A DNA stretch of 64,000 nucleotides from an uncultured Roseburia sp. (GCA_900756925.1 CAAELX010000054.1:25491-89490), one strand, 5' to 3'; shown: positions 52,276 to 61,091, counted from the first letter of the stretch. The notes: a model not told the origin generated them from the sequence alone. Numbers and translations: made by a program.

Positions 52276-54384
52276 ATGGCAAAAGAGCGTTCTGTATATG
52301 AACTGAACAGAACCGGGAGATATATGATGCAGATGCGTCCGGTATTGAAAAAAGAAGCATTGTTTTCAGACGGCACCGCAGACTATCGGGATCCGGTGGA
52401 GCCGGAAGCGGGGGAGTCGGTAAAGATCCGTTTCCGGACAGGAAAAGACAACGTGGACATCGTCTGGCTGTGTACCGGAGAGAAACATTTTGAGATGACG
52501 AAGATCTGTTGCAGTGGGGAGTTTGATTATTATGAAGTGGAAATGGAGCTTGGGGAAGAACCATTCTACTATTATTTTGAGGTAGCTTCCGGTCTGCTTC
52601 ATGTATTTTTTGACCGCTATGGTGTGAGCCGCAAGAAGCGTGAGAACTATCTGTTCTGCATCATCCCAGGCTTCCGGACACCGGCATGGTCGAAGGGCGC
52701 GGTGATGTACCAGATTCTGGTGGACCGCTTTTACAATGGTGATCCGTCGAACGATGTTTTGACGGAGGAGTATTATTATATCCAGTGTCCGAGCAGGAAA
52801 ATGGAGGACTGGGATGCATGTCCGTCTGATTTTTCCGTCGGCGAATTTTACGGTGGGGATCTGGAAGGTGTGAGACAGAAGCTCGACTATTTGCAGAGCC
52901 TTGGAGTGGAGGTGATTTATTTTAACCCGCTCTTCGTATCCCCTTCGAACCATAAATATGACATTCAGGATTATGACCATATTGATCCGCATTATGGAAA
53001 AATTGTAACAGATGAGGGAGAACTTCTTGCAGCAGGTGAGACGGACAACAGCAAGGCATCCCGCTATGTGCAGAGAGTGACAGACCAGGCAAACCTAAAA
53101 GCAAGCAATCAGTTCTTTGCAGAGCTTGTGGAAGAGATTCACGCGAGAGGGATGAAAGTGATCTTAGATGGTGTCTTCAACCACTGTGGCTCCTTTAACA
53201 AATGGCTCGACCGCGAGAAGATTTATCATGCAGGAAAAGATTATGCAGATGGAGCTTATCTGTCCAAGGAGAGTCCGTACAGGGATTTCTTCCATTTTAA
53301 AGATGAAAATGCATGGCCGGACAATCAGACGTATGAAGGCTGGTGGGATTATGACACGCTGCCGAAGCTGAATTATGAGGGCTCACAGGAACTGTATAAT
53401 TATATTATGCGCATCGCAGCAAAATGGGTATCAGCACCGTACCATGCGGACGGATGGAGGCTTGATGTGGCAGCAGACCTCGGTCATTCCCCGGAGATGA
53501 ACCATCGCTTCTGGCGGGATTTCAGAAAGGCAGTGAAGACGGCAAACCCGGATGCGATTATCTTGGCGGAGCATTACGGAGATCCGAAGGGCTGGCTTGC
53601 GAAGGGTGACCAGTGGGATACGGTGATGAACTATGATGCGTTTATGGAGCCGCTGACCTGGTTTCTGACGGGAATGGAGAAGCACAGTGACGAGTACATC
53701 CAGGAGAAAAAGGGAAAAGTAGAGGATTTTGAGGGAGCGATGCGCCACTACATGGCAAGCTTCCAGACTTCCCAGTTACAGTGTGCGATGAATGAGCTGT
53801 CCAACCATGACCATTCCAGGTTCCTGACCAGAACGAATGGAACTGTAGGGCGCGCCGCAACGCGTGGGACAAAGGCAGCGGAGGAAGGTGTGAACTATGG
53901 CATCTTCCGTGAGGCGGTTGTCGTGCAGATGACCTGGCCGGGTGCGCCGACCGTCTATTATGGAGATGAAGCCGGCGTCTGCGGTTTCACAGACCCTGAC
54001 AACCGGAGAACGTATCCGTGGGGACATGAGGATGTTGTCATGATTGACTTCCACAGGGATATGATCCGCATTCATAAGGAAAATGAAGCACTGCGGACAG
54101 GTTCTGTGAAGTTCTTACAGGGCGAGAAGGATGTACTTGCCTACGGAAGATTTAACCGGAAGCAGCAATTTGTTGTGATTTTAAATAACAGCGAAGATAA
54201 AAAAGAGATCATGCAGGAAGTCTGGACACTCGGTATTCCAAAGAAGGGGAGCTTAGAACGCCTGATCATTACGACTGAGGCAGGCTATTCTCTGATGCCA
54301 AAGGACTATCAGGTGGAGGATGGAAGAGTGAATGTGACACTGATGCCACATTCCGCAGTTGTGTTAAAATATGAGCAGAAATGA
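52276..54384 (+). CDS. GH13 alpha-amylase family enzyme (neopullulanase-like)
   Basis: The 702-residue protein has an N-terminal beta domain (about 1-125, CBM34/E-set-like) and the GH13 barrel. Motifs are GVEVIYFNPLF, DGVFNHCG (region I), DGWRLDVAAD (region II with the nucleophile Asp), IILAEHYGDP (region III with the acid/base Glu) and NELSNHDHSR (region IV). PGAPTVYYGDEAG and DNRRTYPW are typical of maltogenic amylase, neopullulanase and cyclomaltodextrinase. No signal peptide is present, so it hydrolyses imported malto-oligosaccharides or cyclodextrins in the cytoplasm. The ATG follows AAAGGAGAGAAAGC. A LacI-type operator precedes it. Confidence 0.9.
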   Translation: MAKERSVYELNRTGRYMMQMRPVLKKEALFSDGTADYRDPVEPEAGESVKIRFRTGKDNVDIVWLCTGEKHFEMTKICCSGEFDYYEVEMELGEEPFYYYFEVASGLLHVFFDRYGVSRKKRENYLFCIIPGFRTPAWSKGAVMYQILVDRFYNGDPSNDVLTEEYYYIQCPSRKMEDWDACPSDFSVGEFYGGDLEGVRQKLDYLQSLGVEVIYFNPLFVSPSNHKYDIQDYDHIDPHYGKIVTDEGELLAAGETDNSKASRYVQRVTDQANLKASNQFFAELVEEIHARGMKVILDGVFNHCGSFNKWLDREKIYHAGKDYADGAYLSKESPYRDFFHFKDENAWPDNQTYEGWWDYDTLPKLNYEGSQELYNYIMRIAAKWVSAPYHADGWRLDVAADLGHSPEMNHRFWRDFRKAVKTANPDAIILAEHYGDPKGWLAKGDQWDTVMNYDAFMEPLTWFLTGMEKHSDEYIQEKKGKVEDFEGAMRHYMASFQTSQLQCAMNELSNHDHSRFLTRTNGTVGRAATRGTKAAEEGVNYGIFREAVVVQMTWPGAPTVYYGDEAGVCGFTDPDNRRTYPWGHEDVVMIDFHRDMIRIHKENEALRTGSVKFLQGEKDVLAYGRFNRKQQFVVILNNSEDKKEIMQEVWTLGIPKKGSLERLIITTEAGYSLMPKDYQVEDGRVNVTLMPHSAVVLKYEQK

Positions 54385-54477
54385 TCTACAAAGCAGCGAA
54401 AGCATCAAAGCTGCAATTTCGCGCATAGTGTGTAAATGATAATGTCGTAAAAAATGTCGTAAAAAATAAAAAACATC

Positions 54478-54506
54478 TTGCATAATAAATTTTATTATGT
54501 TATAAT
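54478..54506 (+). promoter_or_regulatory. Promoter of the tRNA-Tyr/tRNA-Leu operon
   Basis: TTGCAT (54478-54483) and TATAAT (54501-54506) are separated by 17 bases, 33 bases before the first tRNA. Confidence 0.8.
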
Positions 54507-54539
54507 TCTTTCTTGTCAGGGCATTTGCTCTGACGGAAT

Positions 54540-54621
54540 GGGCAGATTCCCGAGTGGCCAAAGGGGACAGACTGTAAATCTGCTGCAATTTGCTTCGGTG
54601 GTTCGAATCCACCTCTGCCCA
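54540..54621 (+). tRNA. tRNA-Tyr (GTA)
   Basis: The 82-nt class II tRNA has acceptor GGGCAGA/TCTGCCC, anticodon arm CAGA-CTGTAAA-TCTG (anticodon GTA), a long variable arm, and T arm GGTGGTTCGAATCCACC. CCA is not encoded. Confidence 0.94.
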
Positions 54622-54647
54622 TTGAATATTATCCAAGATAATATTAT

Positions 54648-54731
54648 GCCGGCGTGGCGGAACTGGCAGACGCGCAGGACTTAAAATCCTGTTGTAGCGA
54701 TACAGTACCGGTTCGATTCCGGTCGCCGGCA
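54648..54731 (+). tRNA. tRNA-Leu (TAA)
   Basis: The 84-nt class II tRNA has acceptor GCCGGCG/CGCCGGC, anticodon arm AGGA-CTTAAAA-TCCT (anticodon TAA), a long variable arm, and T arm ACCGGTTCGATTCCGGT. It follows tRNA-Tyr by 26 bases. CCA is not encoded. Confidence 0.94.
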
Positions 54732-54871
54732 TTAAGAGGTCTCAAGTGTTGAATTTAGTTTAGCACGTGGGGCTTTTTTATTTCCAGTAATCATGAATAA
54801 TGGATTTGATGATTCAGGATAAATGTGTGAAAAATAGTTGCATCATTCACAGCCACAATGGAATCACATCA

Positions 54872-54921
54872 TAAAAAGGCTCAGACAACTTCATCCGGCA
54901 GAGAACTGGGAGCGTCTGAGT
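54872..54921 (-). terminator. Terminator of the LacI gene
   Basis: On the minus strand CTCAGAC pairs with GTCTGAG and is followed by CCTTTTTAT, with a 27-base loop that folds partly. Confidence 0.6.
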
Positions 54922-54932
54922 CATTTAGTTCG

Positions 54933-55952
54933 TTAATTGTTTTTATCTTCTGCTTCCGGAGCCTGGTAGCGTGCCGTGGACTCCCGTTCGATCAGTGCAG
55001 CGCGGATCTGCGTTCTGCAGATTGGGATATGGTGAATGAGAGAATTCAAAATAACGTATGCACATTTTCCCATCTCTCCGCGTTCCTGACGAACCGTGGT
55101 GAGCGGCGGTTCTGACATGGCGGAAATCGGAATGTCGTCGAAGCCGATCACACTGATATCTTCCGGCACCCGGTAGCCGCGCAGCTTGCATTCAGTGATG
55201 ACACCGGAGGCAATCAGGTCATTTCCACAGATAATGGCGGTTGCGCCTGCTTTCAAAAAAGTCGGGACATGATACTTTGCACTGTCGGCGACATAATAGA
55301 CATAGGCGGTGAGGTCGTCCTCGACGGTGAGACCGTGAGCCTTCATGCTGTTATAGAAAGCCTCCTCACGCTGCTCGGATACCATGGAATGAAGGGAACC
55401 GTTTAAAAAGGCGATCCGTTTGTGTCCCAACGTGTACAGATGTTCGACAGCCGCATCAATCCCCTCGTAATTGTCCGTTCCGATATAGGCGACATTCGGG
55501 TTCTTGCGGATATAATTGTCAAAAAGGACGGTCGGCATCGTTGTAGCCTCAAGCTGCTTCATCCATTCGTCGTGGAGGGCGAATCCAATAAGAAAGGCAC
55601 CACAGAAACCATTTTTTAACATATAAGTGTCATATTTTTCCTCCAACTGGAAAGCCGAGGTGACAGGGATTACCGTGACGTCCCACTTGTGCCGGAAAGC
55701 GTTCTGCTTAAACCCAAGTACAAGCTCATAGCCGAACTGTGTGCTCGTCTCAAAGTCCATATTTTCGACAAAAATGGCAAGCTTGCGGTTCTCGACTTTC
55801 TTCGAGCGCTTCGTGGAGTACCCCATCTCAACCGCAGTATCTAATACCACCTGCCTTAATGCTTCACTGATATCGCTGGCGCCGTTTAGTCCCTTCGAGA
55901 CCGTGCTCACAGACACACCAAGCCGATTCGCAATATCCTTTATCGTAGCCAA
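54933..55952 (-). CDS. LacI-family transcriptional regulator
   Basis: The 339-residue protein has the N-terminal LacI helix-turn-helix ATIKDIANRLGVSVSTVSKG with the hinge SKKVENRKLAI. A periplasmic-binding-protein-like sugar-sensing domain follows (NVAYIGTDNYEGIDAAVEHL, GHKRIAFLNG, ISVIGFDDIPIS, LTTVRQ). I chose a TTG at 55952 as start, since GAGGAA lies 6 bases upstream and it leads straight into the helix-turn-helix. The open frame extends 17 residues further from an ATG at 56003 without a ribosome site. It lies between GH13 and glucokinase, and the same 12-base pattern occurs at its own upstream region, GH13 and GH31. A role as regulator of alpha-glucan use is inferred. Confidence 0.88.
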   Translation of the reverse strand: MATIKDIANRLGVSVSTVSKGLNGASDISEALRQVVLDTAVEMGYSTKRSKKVENRKLAIFVENMDFETSTQFGYELVLGFKQNAFRHKWDVTVIPVTSAFQLEEKYDTYMLKNGFCGAFLIGFALHDEWMKQLEATTMPTVLFDNYIRKNPNVAYIGTDNYEGIDAAVEHLYTLGHKRIAFLNGSLHSMVSEQREEAFYNSMKAHGLTVEDDLTAYVYYVADSAKYHVPTFLKAGATAIICGNDLIASGVITECKLRGYRVPEDISVIGFDDIPISAMSEPPLTTVRQERGEMGKCAYVILNSLIHHIPICRTQIRAALIERESTARYQAPEAEDKNN

Positions 55953-55989
55953 TCTGAATTCCTCTTTTCCTAGATCCTTTACTACCGCT

Positions 55990-56018
55990 ATTATATCTGA
56001 CAAAAACCTCTTTTACAA
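55990..56018 (-). promoter_or_regulatory. Promoter of the LacI gene
   Basis: On the minus strand TTGTAA (56018-56013) and TATAAT (55995-55990) are separated by 17 bases, 37 bases before the TTG start. Confidence 0.7.
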
Positions 56019-56038
56019 GCAAGGAACGTCTGAATTTC

Positions 56039-56050
56039 CGAAAAGTTTCG
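56039..56050. promoter_or_regulatory. Candidate LacI-type operator upstream of the LacI gene
   Basis: CGAAAAGTTTCG fits CGNAANNTTNCG and differs from the GH13 site at one base. It lies 21 bases upstream of the LacI -35, and 260 bases before glucokinase, so either gene could be the target. The rest of the gap up to 56311 shows no further gene. Confidence 0.55.
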
Positions 56051-56311
56051 AAAAAAAACGTGGAAGACAGGTCACTTTTCACAAAAAAAGCCAGCAAAAA
56101 CAATGAAAAACAGCAAAATAGATAACCAAAGATGCGGAAACGGTAGAGTTTGACAGCATAGCAGTAAGTGGCACATCAATTGCAATCCTACATATTTCAC
56201 CCAGATTTTAACCGGATAAAGATTGACAGATAAATAGGGAAAAGTTATGATGAAAGAGAGCAGTTTTTCATCAGAAATAGCTGTAAATATAAGGGAAAGC
56301 AGGAATGAATC

Positions 56312-57250
56312 ATGAAGAAATATGCATTCGGAGTAGATATTGGGGGAACCACCTGTAAAATCGGTTTTTTTGAGACAACAGGCAAGATGATCGACAAATG
56401 GGAGATTAAGACAAATACAGAGAATAACGGGGAATCTATTCTCTCTGATGTTGCAAAAGCAGTCGATAATAAGCTGGCACAGGAAGCCATCAGCAAGGAT
56501 GACGTGCAGGGAATCGGAATCGGTGTTCCGGGACCGGTAGACAGCCTGGGAATTGTACACCGCTGTGTCAACCTCGGCTGGGGTGTTGTCAATGTAGCAG
56601 AGGAATTAGAGAGTCTGACAGGACTGAAAGTAAAGGTTGGAAATGACGCGAACGTTGCTGCATTAGGTGAGATGTGGCAGGGCGGAGCCAAAGGCTGCAA
56701 GGATGTTATTATGGTAACACTTGGAACCGGTGTCGGCGGCGGTATTATCGTGGACGGTAAGATCGTAGCCGGATTCAACGGAGCCGGTGGAGAGATTGGA
56801 CATATCACAGTGAATAACGATGAGATTGAGGCTTGCAACTGTGGTCAGTATGGATGTTTAGAGCAGTATACATCTGCAACAGGTATCGTACGTCTTGCGA
56901 AGAGAAAGCTTGCAAAGTCAACTGATGAGACAAGCATCCGTGCCATCGAGAACCTTACTGCAAAGGATGTTTTCGATGCTGCAAAGGCAGGGGATCAAAT
57001 CGCAATCGGACTTGTTGACGAAGTATGCGAGATCCTTGGATCCACACTTTCTAATATCGCTTGTGTTGTCAATCCGGAAGTCATTGTAATCGGCGGCGGC
57101 GTATCCAAGGCCGGAGCTATTCTTCTTGATAACATTAAGAAACATTTCGTTGAAACAGCATTTATGGCATGCCGTGATACCAAGTTTGCGCTGGCAGATC
57201 TCGGAAATGATGCCGGAATGTATGGATGTGTACAGATGCTGTTAGATTAA
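56312..57250 (+). CDS. glk: ROK-family glucokinase
   Basis: The 312-residue sugar kinase phosphorylates free glucose with ATP. It has FGVDIGGTTCKIGFF (ATP phosphate loop), GIGVPGPVD, KVGNDANVAALGEMW, GTGVGGGIIVDGK and the zinc motif EACNCGQYGCLEQYTS (three Cys) that marks ROK glucokinases, with catalytic Asp in GNDAN. It would use glucose released by the GH31 and GH13 enzymes. The ATG follows GCAGGAATGAATC. A terminator follows. Confidence 0.93.
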   Translation: MKKYAFGVDIGGTTCKIGFFETTGKMIDKWEIKTNTENNGESILSDVAKAVDNKLAQEAISKDDVQGIGIGVPGPVDSLGIVHRCVNLGWGVVNVAEELESLTGLKVKVGNDANVAALGEMWQGGAKGCKDVIMVTLGTGVGGGIIVDGKIVAGFNGAGGEIGHITVNNDEIEACNCGQYGCLEQYTSATGIVRLAKRKLAKSTDETSIRAIENLTAKDVFDAAKAGDQIAIGLVDEVCEILGSTLSNIACVVNPEVIVIGGGVSKAGAILLDNIKKHFVETAFMACRDTKFALADLGNDAGMYGCVQMLLD

Positions 57251-57311
57251 ATAACAGGTTAAGATCTTTACGGTACACCTGAGAACGCCAATGTTGTCAG
57301 GCTGTGCAGAT

Positions 57312-57352
57312 AAAAAGGGCGGTACTACAGAGAAAAAGTACCGCCCTTTTTT
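57312..57352. terminator. Bidirectional terminator after glk
   Basis: AAAAAGGGCGGTAC pairs with GTACCGCCCTTTTT around TACAGAGAAAAA. T-runs on both strands can end glk and the converging small gene. Confidence 0.9.
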
Positions 57353-57364
57353 GCACCCGGTCAA

Positions 57365-57508
57365 TCAGTCATAAAGTGGTGTCCCGTGTTTTACTTTTCT
57401 CCAGATCTTGTATCCAAGAATCCAGAACAGGGAAACTACAATATAGAGGGTGGAAAGAAGTCCCACCAGAGATCCGAAGATTGCGAAAATAATGAAACCG
57501 ATATTCAT
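57365..57508 (-). CDS. 47-residue membrane protein (second of a tandem pair)
   Basis: The minus strand reads MNIGFIIFAIFGSLVGLLST, then LYIVVSLFWILGYKIWRKVK and HGTPLYD. One long or two short membrane helices cover residues 3-36, with a basic end. AAGGAG lies 9-10 bases before the ATG at 57508, and codon use is ordinary. It lies 31 bases downstream of another small membrane-protein gene on the same strand. Both are too short for routine gene finders. I do not recognise the family. It could be an accessory subunit of a transporter or a toxin-like peptide. Confidence 0.6.
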   Translation of the reverse strand: MNIGFIIFAIFGSLVGLLSTLYIVVSLFWILGYKIWRKVKHGTPLYD

Positions 57509-57539
57509 AATGTAAATACTCCTTCTTTTTGTCTTATTT

Positions 57540-57647
57540 CTATTGTTCTTTTCTGTCTACTGAGTCATGATTTTCAAACCACCAGACAAAAACTCCGGCT
57601 GCGACAGCTGCGATAGCTAAAAAACCAAATAAAATATATTCTAACAT
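57540..57647 (-). CDS. 35-residue membrane protein (first of a tandem pair)
   Basis: The minus strand reads MLEYILFGFLAIAAVAAGVF, then VWWFENHDSVDRKEQ and TAG. Residues 3-23 form a single membrane helix with Ala/Val-rich face, followed by WWFENHDS and a short charged tail. The ribosome site is weak (AAAGGCAGG, 10 bases upstream). The layout resembles the very small membrane proteins that bind and adjust transporters or oxidases, but this is only a resemblance. The 47-residue gene follows in the same direction. Confidence 0.5.
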   Translation of the reverse strand: MLEYILFGFLAIAAVAAGVFVWWFENHDSVDRKEQ

Positions 57648-57683
57648 AGAAAAACGCCTGCCTTTCTGTATTTTTGCGTACCA

Positions 57684-57708
57684 AAACAGACCGCCTGTCA
57701 AAGCGGTA
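57684..57708 (-). terminator. Weak hairpin between minus-strand genes
   Basis: On the minus strand ACCGC pairs with GCGGT around TTTGACAG. It may end the gene at 57741-58157. The same DNA contains TTGACA (57701-57696), a possible -35 for the two tiny genes, but no good -10 follows. Confidence 0.35.
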
Positions 57709-57740
57709 TTTTTTTAGATATACCTGGTAAAAGGGAAAAG

Positions 57741-58157
57741 TCAGCTGCGTTTTCTGCCATCCTGGTGGTGCATATACGCCACGATAATAGCAAGCCTGAT
57801 CACGAGCCGTTTCTGCCGGATCTTAGCACAGGCAAAAAGAAATGGGGTAACGGACAGAAGAAGTTCTGCCAATAAAAAGAAAAGATTCCGTTCCTGCATC
57901 GAACGGCTGACGGAGCGCGCAGTCTCCCCGCGGAGAAAGACACTGCCGGAACTTAAACGTCCGAAGCTTTCCGAGCAGAGCTGCTCAGAGAGAGAACTAA
58001 TCTGTGCAGAGGAACAGAGCAGACTGTCCTCCTCATGCATAATCCCGTACATCAAAGAGGAATCTGCCTGCGTACACTCGTAGCACATTCCTAGTAAGAG
58101 AACCGATATAAGAATAAACAGAAAAATATGTTTTGTTTTCTTATGGGAAATCTTCAT
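57741..58157 (-). CDS. Unknown protein with two hydrophobic segments
   Basis: The 138-residue product starts at the ATG at 58157, with GAGGCAG upstream; a GTG at 58178 could add seven residues. Residues about 10-30 (HIFLFILISVLLLGMC) are a signal or anchor. Residues about 93-110 (FFLLAELLLSVTPFLFAC) form a second membrane helix. The loop between contains many Ser and Leu and has CSSAQISSLSEQLCS with two Cys. The tail is basic and ends HHQDGRKRS. It has no family that I recognise. Codon use resembles a real gene and it is the only credible frame here. Confidence 0.45.
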   Translation of the reverse strand: MKISHKKTKHIFLFILISVLLLGMCYECTQADSSLMYGIMHEEDSLLCSSAQISSLSEQLCSESFGRLSSGSVFLRGETARSVSRSMQERNLFFLLAELLLSVTPFLFACAKIRQKRLVIRLAIIVAYMHHQDGRKRS

Positions 58158-58411
58158 GACAGTCTGCCTCTTTTTCACGTTCTGCGCCTATTGTAGCAGA
58201 CAAAAACGGGGGATGCAATTCTTTTTTTAAAGACATACAAAAAGAAAAATAGTTACGTATAACGATAATTGGAAAGTGAGAAAAAGAATCAAAAACGAAA
58301 ATCCACGAAAAAAAGTTAGATAAAACTTATACAATTTTTGCTGAAAAATGACATATCAGCACGTTAAAGCAGAAAAATACATACGCGATTTACAGTGATT
58401 CAGAAAATTTT

Positions 58412-58426
58412 TGATAACAATTCTCA
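58412..58426. promoter_or_regulatory. Fur-like box upstream of the ferrosome-type operon
   Basis: TGATAACAATTCTCA matches the 7-1-7 Fur box TGATAATNATTATCA at 12 of 14 defined positions. It lies 16 bases upstream of the -35 of the next promoter. Iron-dependent control of the P1B-ATPase genes is inferred from this. The other bases between 58158 and 58411 show nothing recognisable. Confidence 0.55.
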
Positions 58427-58442
58427 ATAAAAAATGTTAGGC

Positions 58443-58471
58443 TTGAGTAACCTGTATACATACCCTATAAT
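58443..58471 (+). promoter_or_regulatory. Promoter of the ferrosome-type operon
   Basis: TTGAGT (58443-58448) and a perfect TATAAT (58466-58471) are separated by 17 bases. The leader to the first gene is about 155 bases. Confidence 0.75.
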
Positions 58472-58635
58472 GAGAGACGTCAAGAGAAAAGCAAACAATA
58501 TGCAATTTCAAAGAAAGTTCACAATCAGCCTATTCACAAAAAGAAGCATGCATGATAAGAAGGCCTGGAAAACTTTGAATTACATAAAAAGAAAGCAGCC
58601 AGAGCTGCTTTCCAGAAATAAAGGAGGATAAAAAC

Positions 58636-58947
58636 ATGATTAACTGGAAAAAAGTAGCGTTATTTGCAGGTGGTACCTTATTTGGAACAGCAGGTGTGAA
58701 GATCCTTGCAAGCGATGATGCAAAGAAAGTATATACAGAGTGCACAGCAGCCGTATTAAGGGCAAAAGACTGTGTGATGAAGACAGTGACAACAGTGCAG
58801 GAGAATGCAGGAGATATTTACGAAGACGCAAAATCCATCAATGAAGAGCGCGCAGCAAAGAAAGAAGCAGCCGAAGTGGAAGATGCAAAAGAAGAAGCAG
58901 ATGAGGCAGCCACAGCAGAGGAAGCTGCAGAACCAGTTGCTGAATAA
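58636..58947 (+). CDS. DUF6110-like membrane-anchored protein, possible FezA
   Basis: The 103-residue protein begins INWKKVALFAGGTLFGTAGV, a short glycine-rich membrane anchor (residues 6-22). A helical region with TTVQENAGDIYEDAKSINEE and an Ala/Glu-rich tail (residues 70-103) follow. From memory this matches DUF6110, which often sits next to a P1B-type ATPase. Ferrosome loci of Clostridioides difficile and other anaerobes carry a small membrane protein (FezA) just before the FezB ATPase, and the arrangement here is the same. The ATG follows AAAGGAGGATAAAAAC. The downstream ATPase starts 68 bases later. The FezA label is an inference. Confidence 0.65.
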   Translation: MINWKKVALFAGGTLFGTAGVKILASDDAKKVYTECTAAVLRAKDCVMKTVTTVQENAGDIYEDAKSINEERAAKKEAAEVEDAKEEADEAATAEEAAEPVAE

Positions 58948-59015
58948 GAGCTTTGAAGGCTGCCAGGCAGGTGAAAATCTGAATGGCAGCTTTTCTTTAT
59001 GAGGAATGAGAAAAA

Positions 59016-61091
59016 ATGAAATTTATTATCAAACATGAATCAAAAGGAAGAATCCGTATCCATGCGGTGCAGTATCGGATGACATATGTGCAGGCAGATA
59101 CGCTTCTTTATTATTTACACAGCCAGAAGGAGATCACGTTTGCAAAAGTATATGACAGAACGTGTGATGCAACGATATCCTATGCAGGAGACAGAGAGCG
59201 GATTATCGAACTGCTCCGGAACTTCCATTACGAGAGAGCGGAGGTGCCGACAGGGCTGATCGAGACATCCGGAAGAGAGCTGAACAATTCTTATCAGGAG
59301 AAACTGATCGGACAGATTGTATTCCATTATGCGAGAAGAATAATCCTGCCGTACCCGATCCGGGTTTGCCTGACTATGCTCCGCTCCGTCCGTTATTTAT
59401 GGAAGGGACTTAAGACACTGGCAGCCGGAAAGATTGAAGTTCCGGTATTAGACGCAACCGCGATTGGAGTATCGCTCTTGAGAAACGATTTCAATACAGC
59501 AGGCTCTATCATGTTCATGCTTGGCATCGGAGAACTGCTTGAGGAGTGGACCCATAAGAAGTCCGTGGATGATCTGGCAAGGACGATGTCCTTAAATGTC
59601 AGCAAAGTATGGATGGTCAGTGACGGACAGGAAGTCTTAGTTCCGACCACCCAGATCAAAGCGGGCGATGAGATTGTCGTACATATGGGCAATATCATCC
59701 CATTTGACGGTGTTGTGACAAAAGGGGAGGCAATGGTCAACCAGGCATCTTTAACAGGAGAATCCGTACCGATCCGCAAGACCCTTGAGAGCACTGCATA
59801 TGCAGGAACTGTAGTGGAAGAGGGAGAACTGACTATCCTTGTAAAAGAGGTAGGGGGCTCCAGCCGTTTTGAGAAGATCGTAACGATGATTGAGGAGTCC
59901 GAGAAGTTAAAGTCCGGTGTGGAGAGCAAGGCAGAGCATCTTGCTGACAAACTGGTTCCATACAGTTTAGGCGGCACGATTTTAACATACCTTCTTACGA
60001 GAAATGCAACCAAGGCACTATCGATCCTTATGGTCGATTACAGTTGTGCATTAAAGCTTGCAATGCCGATCTCCGTGCTGTCTGCAATCCGTGAGGCAAG
60101 CCTTTACAATGTCACGGTAAAAGGTGGCAAGTATTTAGAGGCGATCGCAGAGGCAGACACGATCGTATTCGATAAGACCGGAACACTGACGAAGGCAAAA
60201 CCGACCGTTGTGGATGTCGTTCCGTTCGAGGACAGAAAAGCAGATGAGCTGCTTCGTGTTGCTGCCTGCTTAGAGGAGCATTTCCCGCATTCTATGGCGA
60301 AGGCAGTCATGGATGCAGCCGCACAGAAGGGGCTTGAGCACGATGAGATGCACAGCAAGGTCGAATATATTGTGGCACATGGAATTGCATCTACGATCAA
60401 TGAGAAGCGTGTTGTGATCGGAAGTGCCCACTTTGTTTTCGAGGACGAGAACTGTGTGATCCCGGAAGGAAAACAGCCATTATTTGATTCTCTTCCGAAG
60501 GAATACTCCCACTTGTATCTTGCAATCGAAGGAAAACTTTCCGCTGTTATCTGCATTGAGGATCCGCTGCGTGAAGAAGCTTCCGCAGTTGTATCTTCCT
60601 TAAAGAAAGCAGGACTGTCGAAGGTTGTTATGATGACTGGTGACAGTGAGCGTACTGCAAGGGCGATTGCAAAGCGTGTCGGTGTGGATGAATATTATGC
60701 GGAGGTTCTGCCGGAGGATAAGGCAAACTTTGTGGAGAGAGAGAAGCAGGCAGGCAGAAAGGTCATCATGATCGGTGACGGAATCAACGATTCCCCGGCA
60801 CTTTCCGCAGCGGATGTCGGCATTGCCATCAGCGACGGCGCAGAGATTGCCAGGGAGATCGCAGACATCACAGTTGGATCCGATGACCTGTATCAGATCG
60901 TAACCTTAAAGCTTTTAAGCGACAGCCTGATGCAGAGAATCCATTCAAACTACCGCAAGATCGTAGGCTTCAACTCCCTGCTCATCCTATTAGGTGTTGC
61001 AGGTGTGATTCAGCCGACCACATCAGCGCTGCTGCATAACAGCTCCACATTGCTGATCGGATTGGAGAGCATGCAGAATTTACTGAGTTAG
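59016..61091 (+). CDS. P1B-6-type metal ATPase, possible FezB (ferrosome)
   Basis: The 691-residue P-type ATPase has an N-terminal ferredoxin-like domain without CxxC (SKGRIRIHAVQY instead), membrane helices, and the actuator motif SLTGESVP. The transmembrane metal motif SCALK lies at about 343-347. The phosphorylation motif DKTGTLT (Asp386), MTGDSERT and GDGINDSPAL follow. CPC, usual in copper pumps, is absent. SCALK and the Arg-rich head are traits of the P1B-6 group, which in ferrosome loci (FezB) moves iron into an organelle. The Fur-like box and the small partner gene support an iron role. Without experiments it could also be an Mn/Fe exporter. The ATG follows TATGAGGAATGAGAAAA. Confidence 0.78.
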   Translation: MKFIIKHESKGRIRIHAVQYRMTYVQADTLLYYLHSQKEITFAKVYDRTCDATISYAGDRERIIELLRNFHYERAEVPTGLIETSGRELNNSYQEKLIGQIVFHYARRIILPYPIRVCLTMLRSVRYLWKGLKTLAAGKIEVPVLDATAIGVSLLRNDFNTAGSIMFMLGIGELLEEWTHKKSVDDLARTMSLNVSKVWMVSDGQEVLVPTTQIKAGDEIVVHMGNIIPFDGVVTKGEAMVNQASLTGESVPIRKTLESTAYAGTVVEEGELTILVKEVGGSSRFEKIVTMIEESEKLKSGVESKAEHLADKLVPYSLGGTILTYLLTRNATKALSILMVDYSCALKLAMPISVLSAIREASLYNVTVKGGKYLEAIAEADTIVFDKTGTLTKAKPTVVDVVPFEDRKADELLRVAACLEEHFPHSMAKAVMDAAAQKGLEHDEMHSKVEYIVAHGIASTINEKRVVIGSAHFVFEDENCVIPEGKQPLFDSLPKEYSHLYLAIEGKLSAVICIEDPLREEASAVVSSLKKAGLSKVVMMTGDSERTARAIAKRVGVDEYYAEVLPEDKANFVEREKQAGRKVIMIGDGINDSPALSAADVGIAISDGAEIAREIADITVGSDDLYQIVTLKLLSDSLMQRIHSNYRKIVGFNSLLILLGVAGVIQPTTSALLHNSSTLLIGLESMQNLLS

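Noticed and set aside
58434..58631. A 65-residue frame before the DUF6110-like gene
   Set aside because: It contains the operon -35 and -10 and has no ribosome site; the protein has no family features.
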